Part shown: positions 18,828-26,080 of the stretch, piece by piece
Numbering within the stretch: the stretch's first letter is position 1
Layout: each line of letters opens with the position of its first letter
Assembly (NCBI GenBank): GCA_963786975.1
Contig: CAWBBE010000006.1
Coordinates: forward strand, 186,001 to 250,000
Reading direction: 5' to 3'
Origin: Palsa-506 sp963786975
GTDB taxonomy: Bacteria > Actinomycetota > Actinomycetes > Streptosporangiales > Streptosporangiaceae
DNA: 64,000 nucleotides
The notes under the pieces: model-generated
What the model saw: only the letters and a program-made list of their open reading frames with translations
Told to the model about the DNA's origin: nothing
Database searches by the model: none
Program-made: the position numbers and the translations under genes

Positions 18828-19124
18828 ATCCCTCGCCGGATGCGGACCCAACGCACCTCCAGTAGCGGCGGCGCTGCGGGTCATGATCGGGTACTGCTGA
18901 CGGATGGACGGCTGCCCCTGCGGGAGCCCGTGGACGGCTGCCTTACGACCGACTCCGAGCGTGCGGGCGGCGGAGACGGCGCGCGGGCGCGCCAACCACA
19001 GGGCACCGCTGGGAAGCTGGGTGACCGCATTCACGCTGCCGCGCGGGAAGGCGCGCCGGACAGGCCGGCAGTCAGCCACGTGCGTAACGGCGGCAGCCGT
19101 GACGTCCGGGATCGAGTTGGTCAT
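18819..19124 (-). CDS. whiB7 leader upstream ORF
   Basis: A 101-codon ORF, ATG 19124, starting MTNSIPDVTAAAVTHVADCR and ending in TAG just before the leader hairpins. AAAGGGGG lies 8 bases upstream of the ATG, a good ribosome site; a GTG at 19133 is an alternative. The Arg/Ala-rich product resembles no family I know, and its value is probably in being translated: known whiB7/wblC leaders carry a translated ORF that couples ribosome inhibition to terminator read-through. It is longer than the short mycobacterial leader peptides I recall. Confidence 0.6.
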   Translation of the reverse strand: MTNSIPDVTAAAVTHVADCRPVRRAFPRGSVNAVTQLPSGALWLARPRAVSAARTLGVGRKAAVHGLPQGQPSIRQQYPIMTRSAAATGGALGPHPARDPV

Positions 19125-19174
19125 CCTGGGCACCCCCTTTCGAACAGCGTCAATGGGCCCGCGGACATGGGTGC

Positions 19175-19212
19175 AGCCTACGTAGCCGCGACCAGCCGGG
19201 GCAACTCATTTT
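19175..19212 (-). promoter_or_regulatory. WhiB7-type autoregulated promoter
   Basis: On the minus strand, AAAAT (19212-19208) is followed after three bases by TTGCCC (-35, 19204-19199), an 18-base spacer and TAGGCT (-10, 19180-19175). An AT-rich block just upstream of the -35 element is the known hallmark of WhiB7/SigA-dependent promoters, where the AT-hook binds. Transcription would begin near 19168, about 45 bases before the leader ORF and ~480 before whiB7. A run of A's (ctgcagaaaaaa) lies just further upstream. Confidence 0.65.
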
Positions 19213-19254
19213 CCGGGGCTTTTTTCTGCAGACTTCCGGCTGGCTTCCGGCCGG

Positions 19255-20139
19255 TCATCGCTGGCCCGGCGGGACAGCGTGCGCCGCGCTCCGGATCAGC
19301 CCCTCCTGGACCACGGATACCACGAGTTCGCCGTCAGCAGTGAAAACCTCACCGCGGGCGAGCCCCCGCGCGCCTGCCGTCACTGGCGAGTCCTGCGAGT
19401 ACAGCAGCCACCGGTCGGCGCGGAACGGCCGGTGGAACCAGATCGCGTGGTCCAGGCTGGCGCCGGTAGTCCGCCCGTCCGCCCAGGACAGCCCGTGCGC
19501 GAGCAGTACCGAGTCGAGCAGGGTCATGTCGGACGCGTAGGTCATCATGCAGACGTGCAGTAGCTCGTCATCTGGCAGCTCCCCGTTGGCCCGCAGCCAG
19601 ACCAGGTTGCTGGTGGCGCGCAGCGAGGCATCGTGCTCGGCCTCGAAGGTCAGCGGCCCGATATGGCGGATGTCGATCGGGTTGTCGCGGAAGAAATCAT
19701 GCGCTCGCGAGCCGAAGAGCTTGCGCATCCGCTCGGCCGTCGGGGTGACCGCCTCCGGCGGCGGGACGTCCGGCATCTCGATCGCGTGCGACTCACCGGG
19801 CTCCGGATGATGAAAGGACGCGGACAGCGCGAAGATCGTCTTCCCGTGCTGGACCGCGGATACCCGGCGGGTGGTGAACGACCGGCCATCGCGGACCCGG
19901 TCGACCAGGTAGACGATGGGGACTGAGGGATCGCCAGGCCGGATGAAATAGGCATGCAGGGAATGCACCGGCCGGTCGGCCGGGACCGTGCGGCCGGCCG
20001 CGACCAGGGCCTGCCCGGCAACCTGGCCGCCGAACACCCGCTGCCTGCGCTCGTTCGCCGGGCTGCGGCCGCGGAATATGTTGACCTCGATCTGCTCGAG
20101 GTCGAGCAGGGCAACGACGTCGTCCAGGGACTGGCTCAT
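19255..20139 (-). CDS. tesB: Acyl-CoA thioesterase II
   Basis: A 294-residue double-hotdog thioesterase that hydrolyses medium/long acyl-CoA to free acid and CoA. Seen: NIFRGRSPANERRQRVFGGQ near the N-terminus, HSLHAYFIRPGDPSVPIVY, VQHGKTIFALSASFHHPEPG, SLDHAIWFHRPFRADRWLLY and the tail GLARGEVFTADGELVVSVVQ. ATG 20139 overlaps the uvrD2 stop (ATGA), so translation is coupled; the open frame upstream of it is not part of the gene. It lies 43 bases before the whiB7 promoter block on the same strand, so read-through into whiB7 is possible. Confidence 0.93.
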   Translation of the reverse strand: MSQSLDDVVALLDLEQIEVNIFRGRSPANERRQRVFGGQVAGQALVAAGRTVPADRPVHSLHAYFIRPGDPSVPIVYLVDRVRDGRSFTTRRVSAVQHGKTIFALSASFHHPEPGESHAIEMPDVPPPEAVTPTAERMRKLFGSRAHDFFRDNPIDIRHIGPLTFEAEHDASLRATSNLVWLRANGELPDDELLHVCMMTYASDMTLLDSVLLAHGLSWADGRTTGASLDHAIWFHRPFRADRWLLYSQDSPVTAGARGLARGEVFTADGELVVSVVQEGLIRSAAHAVPPGQR

Positions 20140-22274
20140 GATCCCGTACCGCCTGTCTCGGCTGGTTCTGCTGGTGCCGCTGGTGCCGCTTGGCCCGCTG
20201 GCCCCGGGCGGGTCGCGCACAACGCGAGTACCGCGGCACCGTATCGGTCCAGCTTCACCGCGCCGACGCCGGGGACGCCGGCCAGCTCGGCGATGCTGCC
20301 CGGCCGCCGGTCGGCGATGACCGCCAGCGTCGCGTCGGAGAAGATGACGTAAGCGGGCACGCCCTGCTCCTTCGCCGCCTCGCGCCGCCATTCCCGCAGC
20401 CGCAGGAACAGCGGGCTGCCGGGCTGGCCGGGCGCGTCGCCCGGCGCCGCCCTGCCCGGCCGGCCCGGGGCGGCCCGGGCCGCCGGGCGCACCCCGTCAA
20501 GGAACCTGGACGGCCGCCTGGTCCCGCGGCCGCCGGGCGACCTGGCCAGCGCCCAGGACAGGTGCACCCGCAGCCGGGCACGGGTCACGCCGACATAAAA
20601 CAGCCGCCGTTCCTCCTCGACGGCCTCATCGGTCTTCGCGTAGATGATCGGCAGCGTCCCGTCCGTCAGCCCGGGCAGGAACACCGCATCCCACTCCAGG
20701 CCCTTGGCCGCGTGCAGCGAGCTGAGGGTCACCCCGTCGAGCGCCGGCGCCTGCCCGATCGCGCTGCGACGGGCGAGCTCGGCGGCCAGGTCGGCGAGCG
20801 ACGCCTGCGGCTGGCCGGCGAAGAAGTCCACGGCCAGCTGCGCCAGTGCCGCGAGCGATTCCCAGCGTTCCCGTGCCTTGCCGCGACCGGCCGGCCCTTC
20901 CCTGGTCAGGCCCGCCCCGGACAAGATCGGGCGGACCTGGCCGAGCGGATCCTCCAGGGCCGAGGATGACCGGGCCGCGGACCGCAGCAGCCCGACCGCC
21001 TGCCGGACCTCGGCCCGGTCGAAGAAGCGCTCCGCGCCGCGCACGCCGAAGGGAACGCCTGCGTCGCCGAGCGCCTGCTCGTAAGCGGGCGTCTGCGCGT
21101 TCGTGCGCAGCAGCACGGCGATCTCCCTGGCCGGCAGGCCAGCCTCGATGAGCGCAGCGGCACGCCGGGCCACCGATCGTGCCTCGGCCGGCTCATCGTC
21201 GAACTCGTCGAACTGCGGCTCCGGCCCCGCGGCGCGCTGCGCGATCAGTGCCGCACCGGGCCTTGGCCTGGTCAGGCGGGCCACTAGGCCGCCCCCCTGG
21301 CTGCGGCCGGCCGCCCCGCTGACCCGGTTGGCCAGTGCCACCACCTGGGGCGTGGAACGGTAGTTCCGTACCAGCCTGATGACCATGGCAGCCGGGAACT
21401 CGGCGGCGAACCCGGTCAGGAACGCCGACGTCGCCCCGGTAAAGGAGTAGATCGTCTGGCGGGGGTCACCGACCACGCACACGTCGTCGGAGCCACCGAG
21501 CCAGACGTCGAGCAGCAGCTTCTGCAGCGGGTTGACGTCCTGGTACTCGTCCACCACGAAATACGAGTACCGGCTCCTGACCTGGCTGGCCGCGGCCGGG
21601 TTGTCGGCCAGTATCGCCGCGGTCAGCTCGAGGACCGACTCGAAGTCCACCAGGTGACGTTCCCGGCGCAGTCCCTCATAACTCGCATAAAGCCTGGCCA
21701 GTGAGACTGGGCTGAACGGCCCCGTTCTACCTGATTTTGAACTTGCCTGCGGGTAGTCATCGGGGCGCACCTGGCTGACTTTCGCCCACTCGATCTCCGC
21801 GGCGGCGTCGCGCAGCTCGGGCAGCCCCGCGGTCAGCCGCTGGCCGCGGGCGGCCTCGGCGACGAGCCCGATCTTGGAATCGAGCACCCGGGGCGGCTGG
21901 CCGCCGACCGTCGACGGCCAGAAATGATTGAGCTGGCGGAGTGCCGCGGCGTGGAAGGTCAGCGCCTGCACGCGCTCCATCCCGGTGCCGGGCACCGCGG
22001 TACTGCCGAGCTGCCGCAGCCGGCCGCGCAGCTCGCCGGCCGCGCGGGTAGTGAAGGTCACCGCTAGCACCCGGCCGGGATCGACCACGCCGGTCGCGAC
22101 CGCGTAGCCGATGCGGTGCGCTACCGCGCGGGTCTTGCCGGTACCGGCGCCGGCCAGCACGCAGACCGGTCCGCGGCTGGCGAGCGCGACCGCGCGCTGC
22201 TCCGGGTCGAGCGACGCGAGCACGGCTTCCGGCCCGGCAGGCCCGGCGAGCGCCGCGCCATCCGGGGGCTCCAC
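20136..22274 (-). CDS. uvrD2: UvrD2-like SF1 DNA helicase with HRDC domain
   Basis: A 712-residue 3'-5' helicase. Walker A GAGTGKT is at 42-48; VVDEYQDVNPLQKLLLDVWL is motif II; VVGDPRQTIYSFTGA motif III; VRNYRSTPQVVALANRV motif IV; LHAAKGLEWDAVFLPGLTDG motif V; YVGVTRARLRVHLSWA motif VI. The last ~75 residues (GVPAYVIFSDATLAVIADRR, LAGVPGVGAVKLDRYG) are an HRDC domain. Mycobacterial UvrD2 has a tetracysteine motif between motor and HRDC; I see no cysteines there (residues ~590-640 are Pro/Gly/Arg-rich). GTG 22274. Divergent from mrx1. Confidence 0.93.
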   Translation of the reverse strand: MEPPDGAALAGPAGPEAVLASLDPEQRAVALASRGPVCVLAGAGTGKTRAVAHRIGYAVATGVVDPGRVLAVTFTTRAAGELRGRLRQLGSTAVPGTGMERVQALTFHAAALRQLNHFWPSTVGGQPPRVLDSKIGLVAEAARGQRLTAGLPELRDAAAEIEWAKVSQVRPDDYPQASSKSGRTGPFSPVSLARLYASYEGLRRERHLVDFESVLELTAAILADNPAAASQVRSRYSYFVVDEYQDVNPLQKLLLDVWLGGSDDVCVVGDPRQTIYSFTGATSAFLTGFAAEFPAAMVIRLVRNYRSTPQVVALANRVSGAAGRSQGGGLVARLTRPRPGAALIAQRAAGPEPQFDEFDDEPAEARSVARRAAALIEAGLPAREIAVLLRTNAQTPAYEQALGDAGVPFGVRGAERFFDRAEVRQAVGLLRSAARSSSALEDPLGQVRPILSGAGLTREGPAGRGKARERWESLAALAQLAVDFFAGQPQASLADLAAELARRSAIGQAPALDGVTLSSLHAAKGLEWDAVFLPGLTDGTLPIIYAKTDEAVEEERRLFYVGVTRARLRVHLSWALARSPGGRGTRRPSRFLDGVRPAARAAPGRPGRAAPGDAPGQPGSPLFLRLREWRREAAKEQGVPAYVIFSDATLAVIADRRPGSIAELAGVPGVGAVKLDRYGAAVLALCATRPGPAGQAAPAAPAEPAETGGTGS

Positions 22275-22410
22275 AGCGCACCTCCTTTGTCCCGGCCATC
22301 CTTGCGCATCGCACCGACTCTCGCGGGAATCCGGCGGCGGGATAGGGCGTTACTGCACTCGGCAACGTAGATGCTGGGCGCTGTTGAGCAGCGATGGGAG
22401 CTGACGTCAG

Positions 22411-22665
22411 ATGGGACAGGCGCTGACCATGTACACCACGCCGTGGTGCGCGTTCTGCAGGCGGCTGAAAAGCCAGCTGGCCCAGGACGGCATCGAGGTC
22501 ACCGAGGTGGACATCGAGCGCGAGCCGGCCGCCGCTGACTACGTGATGCTCGTCAACGGCGGTTACCAGACCGTTCCCACGATCGTTTTCCCGGACGGGA
22601 GCGCGCTGACGAATCCGTCAGCCGCGCAGGTCAAGGAACGGCTGACCGAGCTGGCCGTGACCTGA
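22411..22665 (+). CDS. mrx1: Mycoredoxin-like glutaredoxin
   Basis: An 84-residue glutaredoxin-fold protein with the active site CAFC at residues 13-16 (YTTPWCAFCRRLK) and the cis-Pro segment GGYQTVPTIVFPDG. Mycoredoxin-1 uses mycothiol to reduce S-mycothiolated proteins. Mrx1 of M. tuberculosis sits next to uvrD2 in the same way. The ATG 22411 is the first in frame and gives normal length. Its TGA shares one base with the ATG of the ANTAR gene (TGATG). Confidence 0.93.
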   Translation: MGQALTMYTTPWCAFCRRLKSQLAQDGIEVTEVDIEREPAAADYVMLVNGGYQTVPTIVFPDGSALTNPSAAQVKERLTELAVT

Positions 22666-23489
22666 TGACGGCCGAGCGGGACCAGCTGACCGGGGTCGCT
22701 GCTGGCGCTGCCGACGCGACCAGCGAGGGGGCGGTCCTGCGCCGGACCGCGGCCGGCTGGAGCGTGGGCGACGAGGATCTCCCGGATCTGACGTGCGCCA
22801 TGGTCCTCGCCGACCTGATCGCCGCTGAGCTGCCCGACACCGACACCGACACCGACACCGAGCGGACCAGCCAGCCGGCCGCGCCCGGTGCGGCTGGTGC
22901 GGGTGGTGCGCCTGGTGCGGCTGGCGACGGTGCGGGCAGCGGCGACGCGACGGCCGGCGGCGAACACGCTGCCCGCGGCGGCGAGGCGGCTGGCAGCGAG
23001 CACGCTGCCCGCGGCGACGCGACGGCCGGCGGCGAGGCGGCTGGCAGCGAAGGAGCCGCCGCCCGCCCGGCGGCTGCCTCGGCTGCCACGACTGCAGCGA
23101 CTGCAGCGGCCGTCCGGAGCACGACGGCGGCTGGGTCAGCCGGTGCTGCCGCGGCGCGCGATGCGGCCGCCGCTGACGATGGCGGCCATGAGGAGGCCAG
23201 GCGGCTCCGGATCACCGTCAGCCAGCTCGAGCGCGCTCTCGCGGTCCGGATCAAGGTGGAGCAGGCGATCGGGGTGCTGGCCGAGCGGCACCGGGTGCGG
23301 CCGCGGCAGGCATTCGAGCAGCTCAGATACGCCGCCCGCGCCCGGGGCCAGCGTGTCATCGACATTGCCGGCGACGTCATCGCCAGCGCGACGAACCCGT
23401 TGCTGCCGCTGCCCGAGGAGCTGACCAGGCCGAACCTCGCACAGCGCCAGCGGGCCGGCAACCGCCGCCGCGCCCGCGAGTCCCAGTAA
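22665..23489 (+). CDS. ANTAR-domain RNA-binding protein with low-complexity middle
   Basis: A 274-residue protein. The C-terminal ~80 residues include LERALAVRIKVEQAIGVLAE and VRPRQAFEQLRYAARARGQR, a clear ANTAR domain, which binds dual hexaloop RNA and antiterminates transcription. The N-terminal ~60 residues (GWSVGDEDLPDLTCAMVLAD) form a separate conserved patch. Between them are ~120 residues of Ala/Gly/Glu-rich repeats (DTDTDTDT; GEHAARGGEAAGS). No GAF or PAS sensor domain is present, so the trigger is unknown. Translationally coupled to mrx1. Confidence 0.82.
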   Translation: MTAERDQLTGVAAGAADATSEGAVLRRTAAGWSVGDEDLPDLTCAMVLADLIAAELPDTDTDTDTERTSQPAAPGAAGAGGAPGAAGDGAGSGDATAGGEHAARGGEAAGSEHAARGDATAGGEAAGSEGAAARPAAASAATTAATAAAVRSTTAAGSAGAAAARDAAAADDGGHEEARRLRITVSQLERALAVRIKVEQAIGVLAERHRVRPRQAFEQLRYAARARGQRVIDIAGDVIASATNPLLPLPEELTRPNLAQRQRAGNRRRARESQ

Positions 23490-23507
23490 CCACCCGCGCC
23501 CGGCCTG

Positions 23508-23567
23508 TTCCTTGATCGCGGAGGATCCGGCATGTCATAGCGTGCCGGATCCTCCGCGATCAAGGAA
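23508..23567. repeat. Long palindromic repeat, copy 1
   Basis: A perfect 25-base inverted repeat (left arm begins TTCCTTGATCGCGGAGGATC) around a 10-base loop with TCATAG. Copies 2 (24661-24714) and 3 (47279-47332) share the arm core TGATCRCGGAGGATCCGGC. The base after GATC is G here and A in the others, with the opposite arm changed to match, so pairing is preserved. It lies after the ANTAR gene; terminator or REP-like element. No T tract follows. Confidence 0.75.
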
Positions 23568-23602
23568 TATGCGGCTGGCCCGGCGGGCAGGCGGGCAGGC
23601 GG

Positions 23603-23642
23603 GTTATCCACCGGGCGGCGAAGTTATCCACCGGGCGGCGAA
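23603..23642 (+). repeat. Tandem 20-bp repeat with DnaA-box-like core
   Basis: Two identical, adjacent 20-base units starting GTTATCCACCGGG. Each contains TTATCCACC, one mismatch from the classical DnaA box TTATCCACA. They lie 44 bases before the DUF559 gene start, so an operator for that gene is as likely as DnaA binding. Confidence 0.5.
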
Positions 23643-23685
23643 TTTGCGTGGCGGGCTGACGAGGTCCTGGGCCACGCTCCTGAAC

Positions 23686-24690
23686 GTGCTCAAGTTACCT
23701 GAAGCGCTGCGGGAAACAGCCGAGTTCCAGGGCGGCGTGATCACTCGCAGGCAGGCCTTCGAAGCCGGCCTGACCAGGACCGCGATCAGCGCCCGGGTCG
23801 GCAGTGGCCACTGGCAGCGTGTCCACCCTGGAGTGTTCGCAACTTTCATCGGGCCGCCATGCCGCGCAGCGCCGCTGTGGGCGGCCGTTCTGCGCGCCGG
23901 TCCCGGCGCAACGCTGAGCCACCAGACCGCGGCCGAGTTGCACGGCCTGACCCGCACGGCCGCTCGGCTCATCCATGTCACGGTGCCCGCTGAGCGGCGG
24001 GTGGAATCCGGGGCCGGCATCATCATCCACCGGTCCGCGCGGATCCTCCAGGCACGTCATCCGTGCCAGGCTCCGCAGCGAACCCGTATCGAGGAGACCG
24101 TGCTCGATCTCGCTGAGGCAGCCAGGACCTTCGACGACGCGCTGGGCTGGGCATGCGCTGCCTGCGGCGGGCGGCTGACCACCCCGCAGCGGATTCGTGA
24201 CGCGATGGCGCGGCGCGCCAGGCTGCGCTTCCGGGAGCCGCTTGAACTGGCGCTCGACGACATCGCAGCCGGGGCACATACCGTCCTGGAGCATCGCTAC
24301 CTGCGCGACGTCGAACGCCCGCATGGCCTTCCGCGGGCCAGGCGGCAGGTCCGGGTAGTCCGCGGCAGCCGGGTGGAATACCAGGACGCCCTATACCAGG
24401 AGTATCTCGTGGTAGTGGAGACCGACGGCCGCCTGGCGCACATGACCGCGGCACGGTGGAGGGATGTCCGCCGGGATAACGCGGCGGACGGGATCATCAC
24501 GCTCCGGTATAGCTGGTCTGACGTCACCAGCCGACCTTGCTCCGTCGCCGCCGAGGTCGGCGCGGTACTCGCCCGGCGAGGCTGGCCAGGGCCGCTCCGC
24601 TCGTGCGGTCCGCGCTGCCGCCGGTCCCAGCCCCGCGAACCCGCCGGGCCGGCCCTGTTCCTTGATCACGGAGGATCCGGCACGTCATAG
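23686..24690 (+). CDS. AbiEi-like winged-helix protein with DUF559/Vsr-like nuclease domain
   Basis: A 334-residue protein from GTG 23686. The N-terminal ~50 residues (FQGGVITRRQAFEAGLTRTA) match the winged-helix 'type IV toxin-antitoxin AbiEi antitoxin' domain; the middle follows (LSHQTAAELHGLTRTAARLI); the C-terminal part (YLVVVETDGRLAHMTAARWR, RRDNAADGIITLRYSWSDV) is the DUF559 fold related to very-short-patch endonucleases. No AbiEii toxin is adjacent; such solitary proteins are common in actinomycetes and their role is unknown. The stop codon lies inside palindrome copy 2, whose left arm encodes the last residues (LFLDHGGSGTS). An open frame extends upstream through copy 1, but sequence conservation begins here. 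Confidence 0.72.
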   Translation: MLKLPEALRETAEFQGGVITRRQAFEAGLTRTAISARVGSGHWQRVHPGVFATFIGPPCRAAPLWAAVLRAGPGATLSHQTAAELHGLTRTAARLIHVTVPAERRVESGAGIIIHRSARILQARHPCQAPQRTRIEETVLDLAEAARTFDDALGWACAACGGRLTTPQRIRDAMARRARLRFREPLELALDDIAAGAHTVLEHRYLRDVERPHGLPRARRQVRVVRGSRVEYQDALYQEYLVVVETDGRLAHMTAARWRDVRRDNAADGIITLRYSWSDVTSRPCSVAAEVGAVLARRGWPGPLRSCGPRCRRSQPREPAGPALFLDHGGSGTS

Positions 24691-24714
24691 CGTGCCGGAT
24701 CCTCCGTGATCAAG
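24661..24714. repeat. Long palindromic repeat, copy 2
   Basis: A perfect 24-base inverted repeat (arm begins CTTGATCACGGAGGATCC) around the 6-base loop TCATAG. The TAG in the loop is the stop codon of the DUF559 gene. Compared with copy 1, two paired positions changed together or became better paired (G-C to A-T; U-G to C-G). The preceding bases (GGCCCTGTTC) also resemble those before copy 1. Confidence 0.78.
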
Positions 24715-24806
24715 CACCGGGTGAGCGCCCCACCGTTCACGCACCTCTACCCGTTACGCAGAGTTACATCTGGTTGACCAGCGGCTACTGTGGGTAACAA
24801 CGCGTC

Positions 24807-25910
24807 GTGAATGTGGACGACACGTTCGTCGCCAGTGCTCAGCTCGTAGCCAGATCACAGCCCGGCCTGGCACAGCCCGGCGAGGCGCAATCCGGCCAGG
24901 CACAGCCCAGCCAGGCGCAGCCCGGTGAGGCGCAGCCCGGCCAGGCACAATCCGGCGGGGCACAATCCGGCCAGGCGCAGCCCAGCCAGGCGCGGCCCGG
25001 CCTGGCACAGCCCGGCGAGGCGGCGGTCGCCAGGCTGCAGCCGGGCCAGGCGCAATCCCGCCCGCTGCAGGCCGGCCGGATCGCGGCCCGCCAGCCGCTG
25101 CCCGGCCGCGCGCAGCCCGGGCGCCTGCTGATCATCGGCGGCGCGGAGGACCGGTGCTGCGGCACCGGGCTGCTTGACCGGTTCGTCGAGCTGAGCGGCG
25201 GCGCGGACGCCCGGATCGTGCTCGTGACCACGGCCACTGGCAGGCCCGACGAGGTGCACGCCGAGTACGAGCAGGTATTCCGTAAGCTCGGCGTCGACCG
25301 CACCAGGGAACTCCGGCTGCGCGGCCGGGCCGACGCCGACGGCCCGGACGCGGTGGCGATGCTGACGGCCGCGACCGGTGTCTTCTTCAGCGGCGGCGAT
25401 CAGTCGAGGCTCCGCACGCTGGTCGGTTCCAGGACCAACGACGTCCTGCGGGAGCAACTGGCCAGGGGACTCGTCATCGCCGGCACCAGCGCCGGGGCCA
25501 CCGCGATGGGGCGGACGATGATCCTGGGCGGGCACGGCCCGGAGGTCGCGGCCGCCGCGGTACGCACCGGGCCAGGCCTCGGCCTGGTCCCGAAGCTGCT
25601 CATCGACATGCATTTCGGCGAGCGCGGCCGGCTGCCCCGGCTGCTCAGCGCGGTCGCGCTGGATCCCGATCACCTGGGCGTCGGCATCGACGAGAACACC
25701 GCGATCCTGGTTACCGCGACCGGTTTCGAGGTGCTCGGCACCGGCGTCGCCACGGTGGCCGACGCGGAGCGCTCGACCGTGGTGCACCCGGCCGGGGACT
25801 GCGACCCGATCACGCTTTACGACGTGCGGTTGCACCTGCTGCCGGCCGGCTGCCTGTTCGACATCGAGCGGCGCGCCCCGTCGATCGGGCCCGCGCACGA
25901 CAGGTACTGA
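24807..25910 (+). CDS. cphB: Cyanophycinase with N-terminal repeat extension
   Basis: A serine-type exopeptidase (peptidase family S51) that releases beta-Asp-Arg dipeptides from cyanophycin. The catalytic domain starts about residue 105 (GRLLIIGGAEDRCCGTG). Nucleophile Ser228 is in VIAGTSAGATAMG; VFFSGGDQSRLRTLVGS and LLIDMHFGERGRLPRLLSAV are family-typical. Total 367 residues from GTG 24807. The first ~95 residues are Gln/Pro/Gly pentad repeats (AQPGE, AQSGQ, AQPSQ), absent from usual cyanophycinases; translation may start further in. It precedes cyanophycin synthetase, so polymer synthesis and breakdown are encoded together. Confidence 0.9.
   Translation: MNVDDTFVASAQLVARSQPGLAQPGEAQSGQAQPSQAQPGEAQPGQAQSGGAQSGQAQPSQARPGLAQPGEAAVARLQPGQAQSRPLQAGRIAARQPLPGRAQPGRLLIIGGAEDRCCGTGLLDRFVELSGGADARIVLVTTATGRPDEVHAEYEQVFRKLGVDRTRELRLRGRADADGPDAVAMLTAATGVFFSGGDQSRLRTLVGSRTNDVLREQLARGLVIAGTSAGATAMGRTMILGGHGPEVAAAAVRTGPGLGLVPKLLIDMHFGERGRLPRLLSAVALDPDHLGVGIDENTAILVTATGFEVLGTGVATVADAERSTVVHPAGDCDPITLYDVRLHLLPAGCLFDIERRAPSIGPAHDRY
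24858..25020 (+). repeat. 15-bp tandem repeats in the cyanophycinase 5' end
   Basis: About eleven degenerate 15-base units of the form CAGCCCGGCCAGGCG encode the pentad AQPGQ and its variants. The period is a whole number of codons, so gain or loss of units keeps the frame. Confidence 0.65.
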
Positions 25911-26080
25911 GGGGCCGCCCGCGCAGCCGGCCCCAGGCCCGGGCGCCTGGCCGGCCGGGACCGGCCCCGGGACGCGGCGGTCTGGCGGCGGCCCAGCGCC
26001 GGGAACGCCAGCCCCGCGGCCGCGTACCCGGCGGCAGCCTGACAGCAACTGCGATCAACGACCAGCATCAAGGAGCGGAC

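Noticed and set aside
24858..25020. Short regular repeats that could suggest a CRISPR array
   Set aside because: The units are contiguous 15-base coding repeats without unique spacers. No CRISPR array or cas gene is seen anywhere in the window.
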